64,000 bases of DNA from Lucifuga dentata (taxonomy: Eukaryota; Chordata; Actinopteri; Ophidiiformes; Bythitidae). The translations under genes were made by a program, and so were the position numbers. Shown here in pieces: positions 1-12,735 of the stretch. Every line of letters starts with the position of its first letter. The first letter of the stretch is position 1. The stretch is from the NCBI GenBank assembly GCA_014773175.1, contig VXCM01001497.1:224512-288511 (forward strand), read 5' to 3'. The notes under the pieces were generated by a model. That model made no database searches. It worked only from the letters and a program-made list of their open reading frames with translations, and had not been told where the DNA came from.

Positions 1-64
1 ACTAGATTCCAACCCTTACTAAAATGGTCAGATAAAATATGAAATCAAGCATTCTTCAGCTTTG

Positions 65-105
<41 letters not shown>

Positions 106-114
106 TGTGTGTAT
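65..114. repeat. (TG)n microsatellite
   Basis: Near-perfect GT/TG dinucleotide tract with one TAT interruption. It creates spurious Val/Cys open frames on both strands. Confidence 0.9.
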
Positions 115-706
115 GACTGCGTGCTTTTGTGTGTGCTCACACTTCATTTGTGCTGTGGAGGCTGGACTGGCTGGGCCAGGCTCTGACAGGGATGTTTCCT
201 TCATCATCATCATCTTCTTCACTCTGAGAATGCAGCCTCTTACTGTCAGAGTGAAGGAGACACAGCAAATGTTGGTTTGACTGAAACAAGGTGCTGTGCT
301 GGTTAGACTGTTGTGTTTCTTTTTGTGAAATGTTTCATCCAGATGTCTGATATGGATGAAAACCAGTTGGAGGAATGCAGATGGATGATGGAGATGCAAT
401 AACCACTTCAAATTTAAGACTGCATGATGTGAATCACAATGGTGAAGACTAACAGATAGATACAGAGACTCCCTAATCAGACAGAGCTGGAAATGATCAT
501 TTAATAAGATAATGGAGTATTGCATGGATTGATGGACAGTGAACTGGTAAGGACTCTGTGTGGGTTAAAATACAGATGGATACTAGATGATTAAATATTA
601 AATAACGGATGGATATCTTACATTTTTGTCCAGAATGTTCCATGATTCCTCCCACTACCACTACTGTCATGAATGGTCAGATCAGGTTTGAAGTGCGGGT
701 GTGTGT

Positions 707-708
<2 letters not shown>

Positions 709-763
<55 letters not shown>

Positions 764-764
764 N

Positions 765-807
<43 letters not shown>
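709..807. repeat. Compound (AG)n-(TG)n microsatellite with a single N at the junction
   Basis: An uninterrupted GA tract to 763 is joined through an N at 764 to a TG tract. The N marks an assembly join, so the true length is unknown. Confidence 0.9.
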
Positions 808-811
<4 letters not shown>

Positions 812-962
812 GCCAGGGAAAGCATGATGTTAAGAAACAGATACCAAAGCAGGTTTAAATCAGCTTCAATGTTCTACAGGAACATCCAGGCAGTAAGCAA
901 AAGCACAAAAATCAATGAAAGCAGTCAAAAACATTCAATCACTCACAGTACACAGTACAATA

Positions 963-995
963 GAACAACCCCCCACACACACACACACACACACG

Positions 996-1050
<55 letters not shown>

Positions 1051-1123
1051 NNNNNNNNNNNNNNNNNNNNNNNNNNNNNNNNNNNNNNNNNNNNNNNNNN
1101 NNNNNNNNNNNNNNNNNNNNNNN

Positions 1124-1168
<45 letters not shown>
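963..1168. repeat. (CA)n microsatellite containing a 73-base gap
   Basis: CA repeats flank N at 1051-1123. The gap most likely hides more of the same repeat. Confidence 0.9.
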
Positions 1169-1171
<3 letters not shown>

Positions 1172-1957
1172 CAGTGCATTAGCTGCTCTATTGTATTTTA
1201 TGTGCAAAAGGAAATTCAAATAAAAATACAGGAAACTAATTTCTCCCTAATTTCTTAAATTTTCTTAAATTTCTCCCTAAACAGCTGACATGTTGTTTGC
1301 ATACAAATGATCTCTGCACAATATAACATAGGGAACATGACCCCATGATGCTTTGGCCATGTCTAGACAGGTTGCATAGACAGTGGGGGAGGCAGTAGAA
1401 GCCATGTTTAATGCACTAAACATTTAAATCATTTCATTCCAAAATGACGAAACACAAATCTATCTATCTTAGTATTTTCTGAGCATTTTTAAAACAATTG
1501 CAATTACTTTTGTGTTATGTCAGGAGTTCACATCTTCTATTTTTCTTTCAAATGGCTCAAAATACCTCAACATATGCTTTTGAGATTTCACTCTTATGAA
1601 ATGCTTTGCAGTGCATGAATATAAGCTTTGCATATGTATTTCTTTGCTTTATTTGGGGGGGGGGGGNCTGATTACTGTAGAAAGAGACACATAAGACAAC
1701 TATAATTATGATGATTCATGGTCCATTATGCTTACCGGTATTCTTTATCTCCCACTTTACTGTAGATGCAATGCATGAGGAAAGAGAAAAAAGATTCAAA
1801 ATATTGAATTTATATTTATATAGGCACATTTATAGTGCCTACAGTCCCAAACTCGTCAAAATCTTTACATTAAACATTAGATGTGAATGTGTGCAAGAAT
1901 AATGTCTCAATTTGTTAATTGCAAATGCTAAGATGTGTAATTGGAGGGGCTTCTTAC

Positions 1958-2171
1958 CTTTGACAACCTCCTGTAGGGGTCACAGGGACAGTGAGGGTTG
2001 TAAGTTTGGGGTCCTGTGGGGTGAGGATTTTGGTGATACTACTCTGTTCTTTCCCTCCTCTTCCTCCGCCTCCGCCTCCTCCTCCTCCTCCTCCTCCTCC
2101 TTGTCCTCTTTCCTGGTCTGAGTCAACATCCTCTACATTTACAGCTGGTCGAAGGCTGAGACTGGAGTTCT
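1958..2171 (-). CDS. cngb1: cngb1 exon with long GGA-codon run
   Basis: The exon follows acceptor TCTCTACAG and reads [21 protein letters not shown], then a poly-Gly run coded by GGA triplets, then [16 protein letters not shown], ending at a good donor CAAAG/GTAAG (1957-1956). The acidic [10 protein letters not shown] stretch suits a GARP linker. The frame with the open donor reads Gly; the frame that would read poly-Glu hits TGA before the donor. The repeat is a triplet microsatellite inside coding sequence, so its length is likely to vary. This is the last coding exon I can see before the left edge. Confidence 0.5.
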
Positions 2172-5100
2172 CTGTAGAGATTGATACATCCATTCATTCA
2201 TTTGGGTTATTTAACATATCTGAAATGCTTTTTACTTATTTAAATGAATTTTGCTATCAAAGCTATAAATAGCTATAAATTTCATTTTACTTTCAATTTT
2301 TTATAAGCACATATTCCACTTATTTGACTTATTATGAGACAAATTTAAGGCCTCATTTACATTTTATATTATTGTAATGCAATGTGTAAAAGGGGCTTGA
2401 GGTCTGCAAATGAGTTCATCATGTATGAGTTCATGTATGGCACAGACAATGCAGAGAGTCCAATGATGAAGGACAGTTAAGTTTACCTGCAGGTCTTGAG
2501 GAAGAATCATCTTCAATGTAGAAAGCTGGGTTAGAAAGCCCTGAAAGCTGGCGTGGTGGGGAGTTGAGCTGTTTAAAAGGGGGGCTGACGATCGGTGGCA
2601 GGCGGGGGTAGGATGGCACATTTGGCAGCTCTAGGGTGCTTCCATTGAGGGAGGATGAAGAAGGGGAGCGTGAGCGGAGGTAAGGATGGTGTGGAGGAGG
2701 GAGAGGGGATTTTTGGACAAGCTGGTTGAGTTCTAGGTCTTGCGGATTCTTGTCTTGTTTCTGTTTCTGTTTTTGCTGTTGTTGCTGCTGTTGTTTCTTA
2801 GGCATTTTTCGGCATAAGGCTGTTGAGGTGGTTCTGGACGTTGTGGAAGTATTGTTGCGTCCTCGTGGGAACCTGAGAGAGCTTCTGTGGGATGACTGAC
2901 AGCCTCTGTGAAAGACTGAACAGTCCACTTGAACCGTCTGAGGTGCTGGGTAAAAGCTCAGTCAGGGTCTGGACAATATTTCTGGGTACCTGTGTGAGTC
3001 GGATCTGGGAGAACTCCTGACGCAGTTCAGGGGGTATGGAGGGTAGGTGCTTGGTAACTTCAGAGAGCTGGGTGGGTAGCTTAGGCATGGAGGGTACTTT
3101 GGGGCGGGAGATGCCGTTCTCTTTGAAGAATGTGTTCAGGTTGCCAAAGCACTCAGAGACATGAGGAATGCGCATCAGGCAGCTCTTAAATCCATCACAG
3201 CTGACTGGAGCTATGGAGAAGAGAGGCAGAGAGGCGAATGATCAGATATACAGTTCAGTCAGACAGAAACTGGGCAATATGGGTAATGGCTACAATAGAG
3301 AGTCTAACAGCCAGCTGCTCAGTCAGATTGACAATCTTCCAAACAAGATAGTTTTTATAGTTCACCAGGCTGCATCTACAGTAATATCAGAGGCTGTCAA
3401 ATCAAAAGACATGGAGACACAGCCATAAATGTAATACAACCAGTCCATCAGGCAACTGTAATATAGCCATCACTAGAATCTAAGAAAGCTTTTCTCAGAG
3501 AAAAATAAATAACAAACAGTAGTACGTACCACCACAGCCCTCACCAGCTTCCTCCCCCTACAAACGACACAAATGAATGATTTCCAGAACCAGCAGGGAC
3601 ATAAATAAAAATGAACATTTCTCATAATGGATCTAGATATGTGTATATAGCTTTCAGGTGATGAAGGAAGGAAGGAAGGAAGGAAGGAAGGAAGGAAGGA
3701 AGGAAGGACACCATAAATGCTTGTAAATTGAACTCTCCAGGGTAGGGCAGGGCAAGGCAAGGTGGATCACAGCATGTATAATCATAAAATGTTTGAGAGA
3801 TCACATGGGTCTTAAACATTCATTGCTGTACGTGTTTGCTTGTGAGGACTTTACTTTTTCAGCAGCTTTCTGGGTGCTGAGGCTTGGATCTTCCTCCTCT
3901 GCTTTCTTAGGCTGCTGGGTTATGGGCTCAGCTTCTGATCTGACTTCCTGGGTTTTGCTCTCTGGTTGTGGTTCAGGGTCTGGCTCAGAAGGAGTCTTAA
4001 CTGGTTCAGGAGTTGGAGGTGGAGAGGGGGAGGTCTGTTGTGGCTCTGCTTCCTCCTTTGGCTCTGGATATTCTTACATTTTACATTTCAAAGATTTAAT
4101 TTAGTATAAATTTCCGTTTACCATGATGGTTGGATTCTTAGTTTTATGAAAAAAGGACATATTATCCAATAACAAATTTTACAAATATGAAAACAGTGAC
4201 TGCAAAACTAAAAAATGTCAAAAAGTTACAACTTTAGAGAAATAAAATACCAATACAAAATACTGCAGTAAGATTGGTACAGAAAAATTATGGAATTACT
4301 ATAGTGATTTGGCACTACTATATGTATAGATACAGTATATGGACCACCATCCATGTTGATTTATGACTTTTGTTAATCAGTTTTACTCAGTTCCAAAAAA
4401 AAAAAAAAAAANAAAAAAAAAAAAAAAAGAAAAACCTAACAGCAGCCGATGTTTGGCTCATATGTCTGCATGATTTGCCTACCTGGCTCCTCGATGAGAG
4501 GTTCCTCAATCTCCTCCTTCTGCTCCTCCTCAACAGGGTTCTCCTCCTGTCTATAGAACAAAACAAAAAGTTAGATAGTTCATCCAGCAGCATATATTGG
4601 CAGAGTGGATGGCTGGACATTCATGCCACAGGTCAGTAGACCTGCAGTGTGGTCCATAAGAAGGAAGTTGGATGTAATTAAAAGTATGAAACAGTTAGGA
4701 TGGACATGCTGACACTGTTAGGGAAAATATGGTGTTTACATCATCTTGCTAAACTGCAAATCAAACTATTAGAAACTGAATTTTTTAGTTAAATTATTTA
4801 TTTTCTTAACAATGTGAGATAGGTGTTTTTTCAATATTATTGTCAATTTCTTTCAAAGTACACCAATCTGAATGGGGGAAAAAATCCACAACAGGCTAAA
4901 GAGTCCTCTCATTCCCAATTTTTTATTTTTTATTTTTTGATTAATCAAATTAATCTTTTAATCTATAAAAAGTTAAAAAAAAGGTTATAAATGCCCAGTT
5001 TCACAAGAGTCCAAAGTGTCGTCTTCAGATTTCTTTCAACAGCAAAATGGGATTTACACTAATTTAGATGAATATGAAACAGAAAAAGCAGCAAATCCTG

Positions 5101-6210
5101 ATTTTTGAGAACAAGCAAAGGTTTGACATTTTTACCTGAAAAACGGCTCAAATAATGATTAGTAAAATTGTCGTCAATTCACTATCTGATCAACAAATGG
5201 GTTTTCTTTATATGATAAGACTGTTTTTTTTTTAGGGAGTTTTTCCTGATGTTCTTAACGAGCTTGAGCTGGGTCGGGAACCGTTGATACGTAGGCCTGT
5301 AAAGCCTTTTGAGACAGTTACAAATAAACTTGATTTGCCTGGGCAAAATTTGACTTGACTGTTCAATTAACTGTTTAAACATTGATTGTGAAATAATCAC
5401 GTACACTGTGATAAAAGATTTTATCTTCATCCATAGCCATACACTATTTTCTGCAGAAAATGTCACACACCTGACACTGACTAGAAACATGGACTTTACT
5501 CTGTTAGCTCTGAGGCTAATTATTCTCTTCTGTTGGCATATAGTGGATGGCTGCTTTAGAGGACACCTGTTAACATCAAGTTACCACTTACATTATCACA
5601 AGAATAAAGTTAAATTCATTAATAAGCCCAGCAAGCTCTCACTTGTGCATTTGACCTGCAATACATAAACACGGTCAGACCAGACATGATACTCACTTTT
5701 GCTGTCAAAGGAGCAGATTTGTTAATAATCCTGAGGGAAAATATCCATAAATATGATGGCTCCTCATGTGAGAGGATCTCAGCTGTGTGTTGGTAAATAC
5801 ACAACCAGGAAACGCAAAGTTTTAGATAAACAAACAGGAAATGAGTCGGACACATCTCCGTCCATCATTCCTCCTGCATCTCCAGACGGGAGGAAGCAGC
5901 AGGTGCGCTCGGTTACCAGGGGAACCGTGGAGAATAGAGGATGGGGGGTTCAGCTGTTGTTATGGGAAGCCGTGGTTGCTATGGCACACTGGTGTGAGGC
6001 TGAGGCAGTGCGCGGCAGCAATCACATAACAAGAACCCGTGGGATTTGGAGGGAGAGCTTGCAGATAAATTTTACATTGTGCTAAATCAGCACTTGGAAA
6101 TACAGTAAAGCATTCGACACAGTCCAACAGGAGATACTGGATGGATAGATGGATGGATGGATGATGGATGGATGGATGGATAGATGGATGGATGGATGGA
6201 TGGATGGATG

Positions 6211-6272
<62 letters not shown>

Positions 6273-9200
6273 GAGTGATTAAGCCTGAATTATTGTGCCT
6301 CAATTATTGTGTTCTTACTCTGTGATTTGTCTGTGGTCCACCTCACTCTCCTTATCTTGGGGCACATGGGGTATTTCCAACCTGGTGAACACAGTATTAC
6401 ATCAGTTTACCAGAATGTTGCTATTGTCAAAATACATACACAAATACACATTGTCAAAATATACGTGCAAACTTGCATGCACATGTTCTCTCTTTTCTTC
6501 TTATCCACACAACACTCAAGCATAAAGTCTTACTCAGCTTCAGGCTCCTCCAGCAGTTCTTGGCTCCCCAGTGAGAGTTTGATGGACTGTCCCTCTGTCG
6601 CCATCTGTCTAATAGCCATCTCAGCTGTCTGCCTGGCCACCTCCTCAGCCACACGGGCCATCTCCATGCGCTCCTGTAACAGACTAAAGAGACACAGGGA
6701 ACCTGCAATTACGATAACGTCTGGAAATTAATGCTTTGTGAGAATGTGATAAATTCATTCATGAATTCATGTAAAGAGGCATTTTCAAGCTTTCATTTTA
6801 TGGATTTTAAGTATTTGACCTATATAGCTTCCACTCAACATACTGGCTTCATGTGAATTTGCTGTTCTGATATTGGGACTGGCCTTTTAGTGAGGACCTG
6901 GTTGAAACTGATTCAATAAATGGTGTTTCAGCTGTTCTACAGTTATTTTTAAAAATTACTTATGATGGAAATCCTGTCCTGAGACTGAGTAAATTTGGAA
7001 CTCTAAATTCATTTTAAAGTTAATGGTTGACCAAATCCAGTTTTTCTTTTTGTTTTTTGTTTTTTTCTGGTTATTCTCCGTCCCTCTTACCGTTCCTCCA
7101 TGTTAGCCAAAGCCACACCTTCAGCCTCCCTCCTAATACTTTCAACAAACGGTGTCCAGAGGCCTGTCTGGGTCTCAGCATCTTCTTGAGATATTTTGGT
7201 CAAGATCTGAGATGGCTCCAGTGCTGGGCTGGCATCGTTGTCCTCCTGAGACTTCAGGAGCACCACATTTGATTGTGTCTCTGGTGTCACCACCTGCTGT
7301 TGTTGCGTCGGTGATGATGGAATCACTGATGTGGATGGTGCTGAGGTCACTGAAGCTGTGGGCTGATCCGTATGTTTCTGCTGCCCCTCATTGTCTGACT
7401 CCACATCTTCTAGGACCATGTCAGGCTGGAGTTTGGCTGAAGCTATGACAAGGTGACAGGAATCATTTGATAAGAAGTAAGAGGAATGAGGTGACCATGT
7501 ATGGATTTAGGGTTTGGATACAGGAGGGATACAGACATACAATGAATGCTGGATTTGATCTCATTTATCTTATGTGGGAAACGTTAAATCTACCTAACTG
7601 CAGGTGAAGATATTTTGGCTTACAGGGTCTGCTTAGACTACTTCCAGTGGCTCAAGTTTCTACATGCCAGATGATTTTGAAAGAGTTTAAGGCTGATTTG
7701 ATACAGCTTGATGCAGGAAACTGCACAGATTTGACCTAAGCTTTGTCCAGTCTTTATCACTGCAGTACTTTCATTAACAGCCTGAATCAAAAAGACTTAG
7801 ACTTCAGACTGTATAAAACTCTGCTGCAAAGCTTTTAACTTGAACAAAGAAATGGGCTCATTTTACACCTGTTTTAGCTTTCCTACACTGGCTTATTTCA
7901 GAATTGATTTTAAAATTTCATTGTCAGGGCCTGGTATCGTAGTTTACAGAGCTGTGAAGTCCCAATGAGCTGGCATGAGATCCTCCAGCATTGGCCTGTT
8001 GGCTTTTCCAGAGTCTAGACTAAAGACCAAGGGTGATCGAACCTTTGCTCTCTGGACTCTGAGGAATAATCTGCCTGGGGAAGATACACTAAAGTGAGTC
8101 AGTATCATCTTTTAAAACATATGTAAATAATAATTTTATTAGAAGGCCAAATATGTTATTTTCTTACCTATAACTACCAATTAGGGTTTAGCTGTTTTAA
8201 TTCCTTGTAATATATAACTTTTATATATATAAAGTTTACTATGATTATTATAAAGGGAGGTGCTCCAGGTGGGGACTGTTGATAAAACAACCACATGATT
8301 CATTTTACATTGAAGCTTTATTATTTGTGCAGTATCCTCACATGGTTTCATTATATGGATGTTTTAAAACACCTGCTATATGACTTTTCAACATGACAGG
8401 AAACAAAACCACCAACACGTGCCACATTTCAGTTCAAGGCCATGGAAATAAACCGAGTTGATCAAACAGTGTTAATTACGCTAATCACAGTTTTAGTTGG
8501 TGTTGTGTAACCTCAATAAAACATTTTTTCAGCATACTATAACAAACTGACCTGAACATCCCTTTCACAATAATTGATAGGAATTACAGATGAAAAATAT
8601 ATATAACACTCTCCTCTTGAAACTAAGTAGAAATATAAATAAGATTTATATTTGTCTACAAATAACACAATTATAAATAAACATAGCTGCCATGAATAGA
8701 TTAAATTACATTGGATTACAGCTGCCTGTCAGCTAACTGGGAAATGAAAATTCTAACTTTTAGGTGGTAGTTTTCTAGAGAGAACCATATCTGTATTTAA
8801 ATTTAGATAAGGAACATATTAGACTGTTCCTCAATACAAAATGGCAATGTGAATATATAGGTTGCCATTGTTCTAAAAGACAATAATGTAGCAATAACAG
8901 AAAAATATAATATCTGCATAAAGCCTACAGAAATTTTAAATAAAGAGCAATTCCCAAATATATTTTTGTGTTAAACAGAAATTGTGCAAATTGATCATCC
9001 CAAAGATACACAGTACTGAAGATAAACAGCATCCATCTAATAAGCTAAATATATTTTAATCATATATCCTATACTTTGTGCACATTTGAAGTTACAGTAC
9101 ATTCACATGGAACTGTATTCAAAACAGTGAGGTGAGTTGAATATATTTCTATATTCTTGAAATCTGATAGAGCTGCCTAATTAGTGACTGCATACTGCAG

Positions 9201-11172
9201 TCTACAGCATCTGTACTTGTGTTGTCAGTACAATATATCTGTCTGCCTGTCTGTGTGAATCAGAGCGTCCCACAGTCGTCTCCTCCTGCTGTTTAAGGGG
9301 CTCGCAGCACCTTCCCCCCTGAAACAGAAGGAGAAGAGGGACTGAGTTAGGCTCCAACCGTCTGGCTCAAACCTTCCAAACCTCTTCAAAAACTAGGGGG
9401 AAAAACAAGAGGGCTTCAACAGAAAACATACATATAATACTTCACAAACAACGATGAAGAAGATATAACAGATGAGGTACTCAAGGAGGAAAGGCCAGTA
9501 CATCCTACTGGGAAAAGCTTTTGAGCAAGTTTGTACACAAAAGCATTACAGTGTCTCACACTGACACAGTGAATGAATCATTTGGCTAAATCATCTTGTC
9601 TTTATTAGTAAATGAGGGCCTTCGAAATTGTTCCTCCTTATAGAGATGGATTAAGAAAATATATTTATTACGTTTTTCTTTCTCCTTTAGGCCAGTATAT
9701 TAGAACAAGACAAATTTAGTCAAGGGTTGTTCGGTCTTGGTGGAGGTATGAGCTCTAATGAGCGCCCTTCTAGTTAATCTCTTTCTTGTCAGTAACTCCA
9801 GTGAAGGTTTATTATCTTGTGTCAACTTCTGAGTTAAACTTGCAATGCCTGTCCCATTTAAAAAATATTAACTGAAATCACCTCATACTTTTGAAAACAT
9901 ATTTGCTGTTAGCTATTCTGTAGTACCTTAACAAATTGTAGGCAAAATATGTGATCTAGATCCACTTGATTGAACTGTGAATTGTGGCATTAAAGCACAG
10001 TGGCAGTTCTTGGAGTGAAAATGTTTTTTATTATAGCTACAGAAAAGAGCAAACATGAATAAAACCTCACCTTTCTGTAGAACTTCAGCAGCACCCTGAG
10101 GAAAACAAGCAGCAGTTGTATATTTTGAATTAATTCAAAGCCAGAACGAAAGCAAGCTTTCCAATAAAAATAATGGAAATAGCAAAGCCAGAGGAGACGG
10201 ATGGAGGAGGTGAACCGTGACACCAGGGAATCTGACAAAGCGTCACGATGAGTTGGAAAGAAAATGGGTTGAGGAGGCTGAGAAACAAGATGACTGGTTG
10301 ACAGGTGGAAGAGGAAGGACAGGAAAAGGAAAGGGTACAGTCAATTAGTGCCAAAACTTACTGCAGTATCATCTTTGTGTGGAGTGACAGGCTGAGGTAT
10401 CTTCAGGCCCAAACCTGATACAAACCAACCAACCATACTGTGGACACACAACCAAAGTACACAACTTAATAGGCCAGAAAAGACACAGGTGTAACTAATT
10501 ACATTAATGGTGACTGTTCCATTTAGGTAAGACAGTAAAGCTGCAGGAACAACAATGCAGCCCTTATTACAGTAAGTTCAGATATGACAGTGAAGGCCCC
10601 ATTTACAGTGATCTCTGTATCCAGATACGTTAACTGGACATAAGAATAACTACTTACTACTTCAAACACACATTATCCAAGTTCCTACTTTTCCCTGTGG
10701 AGATCTTTAAAGTATCATCACTTAATCCCTCTCATTTCAAATGACAGTGAGGGATGAGACATACCCTGAGGCCTTGCCATCAGTATCCAGTGAGATTCCA
10801 CTGAGAGATTCAGGCGGTGGAGACAAAACTGGACAAGAGAGGAAAGAAAGTCAGCCTTTCACTGACAGTTGCTGTATGTACATACAGTTACGTATGCAAA
10901 ATAACATGAAGCACAGTGTGTGTATGTGTGTGTGTGTGTGCGTGACTGTACTTTTGTCCAGAGAGGAGCGGGAGGACTTGGTNGTGTGTATGTGTGTGTG
11001 TGTGTGCGTGACTGTACTTTTGTCCAGAGAGGAGCGGGAGGACTTGGTTGGTGGTTCTGTGGGTATGGAACCAGGGGGAAGAATAACTGGCTGGGGAATC
11101 ATCTGCCTGATCCACTTCACAACCCTGAAGCAGAAGGAGAGAGAAAAGTAAGTACCAGTATGTTGCACTTTT

Positions 11173-11214
<42 letters not shown>

Positions 11215-12050
11215 ATGTGTGTGTGTGTTTCATCGTGTCCTTTTGTAAAGTTTGGTTATGAGTTTAGGTCCCACTAGGTCCAACCCATATCTTCATGATG
11301 CTGTAGGCACTTTGGACAGAAATACCCATCACATGGCAGGTGCTAATGAGGTGTGAGTTACTAATGTGTGTGTCTGACTAATAATTGTTTGTGTGTTTAG
11401 TGTGTGTGTGGCAAATGGTTATCCGCACCTGGGAGGGAACTCAGGGTCGTCCACCTCTGCCTCATCTTCTGATATCATCTCCACTACGGGGATGTGTGGG
11501 AGGGGATCGTAATCTGATCAGACAGAACATTGGACCAATCAGAAAGCAGCGTTTCAGTTGTCTTTATGATAAGTTACAGATCAGCTCAGTCAGGAATGAT
11601 ACCCATGAATTTTGTTAATCATAACCCAAAACACAAATGATCAAGCAACATACCTGGCATGGAATCAACTTCATAGACCTAAGGGGAGAAACCAGAGCAA
11701 ATATTTTTACAGGCATGTGACTTATCATTATTTTGAACTTCATTGTGGATTTAGTTAATTTATCTCATCCAGCAAACATGTCCATGTGGGTCATTTGACC
11801 TAATATATGGGCTAGTGATTGGACCAAGGGTGAACAAGCGGGGCTCTTTTGGGCAAAAGTTGATTGGCCACAACAGCTTGATTATTTTGAAGGGAAAATC
11901 ATTTTCCTGTTTTGACTTTATGATAAAAACTCTAAGATCAATACCTCCGTGTGTTCTTCAGGTTGATGGTTTTGACTCTCTCCGTACTTCTCATCAGGCT
12001 GAGGCAGCACCCTGGTTAGACCCTGAGCGACCCAGCCGATCTCTCCAGTC

Positions 12051-12112
<62 letters not shown>

Positions 12113-12679
12113 CATTTCTTTGTATTAAATAAAGTGCATCTTACATCATAAATATATTAAATATTTAGCCATACAGTACCTTTCTCCATCCTCTCCTGAC
12201 TGGTGGATGGTAAAGACAGAGAAAAAAAAAAAAGAAAAATTAAGTTGTAATTTTTTTAATTTATTATATTTTGTCTTTCTCTGTATTACCAGAGTAATTA
12301 CCAGTATTAGAGTTAGATTACCAGTATTAGATTACCAGTATTAGTATTACCAGTGAGTAGTTTATCTGTGGGTCCCATGGGGTCCCACCTATATCCTGCT
12401 TTGGTTTTTGAGGTAACGCATTTGGTTTAGACCTCCAGAAACGGCCAGGTTAAGTTGTGGCAACATAGTCTGGCATCATCCAGAACACATACAAACCCAT
12501 TTGGGCCCCATTTTAAGCATTATTGGTTTTAACCAATCTGGGACCCCATGGATCAGTGCTGGCTGGGACACTGGTTTACCTGTCCTCTGAAGCTTCCTTT
12601 TCTTTGCTTTTCAGAGGGCTCTGCACTCTAGAAACTTAAAAATAAAGAATGCCTTTAGATGCATTCTTATACATGCATG

Positions 12680-12735
<56 letters not shown>

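Larger units (their letters stand above)
1..1957. other. cngb1 intron, repeat-rich
   Basis: No exon is recognisable. The stretch holds a (TG)n tract at 65-114, an (AG)n/(TG)n compound tract at 709-807, a (CA)n tract at 963-1168 broken by 73 N (1051-1123), and a G-run ending in a single N at 1667. The channel-coding exons of cngb1 are expected beyond the left edge. Confidence 0.6.

Noticed and set aside
609..1258. Open frames of poly Val-Cys, Thr-His or Glu-Arg
   Set aside because: They are translations of (TG)n, (CA)n and (AG)n tracts, partly through N, with no splice or family support.
5408..5855. Frames near 5.4-5.9 kb considered as an extra cngb1 exon
   Set aside because: The exons at 6534 and 4550 already join in phase, and these frames lack GARP-like composition.
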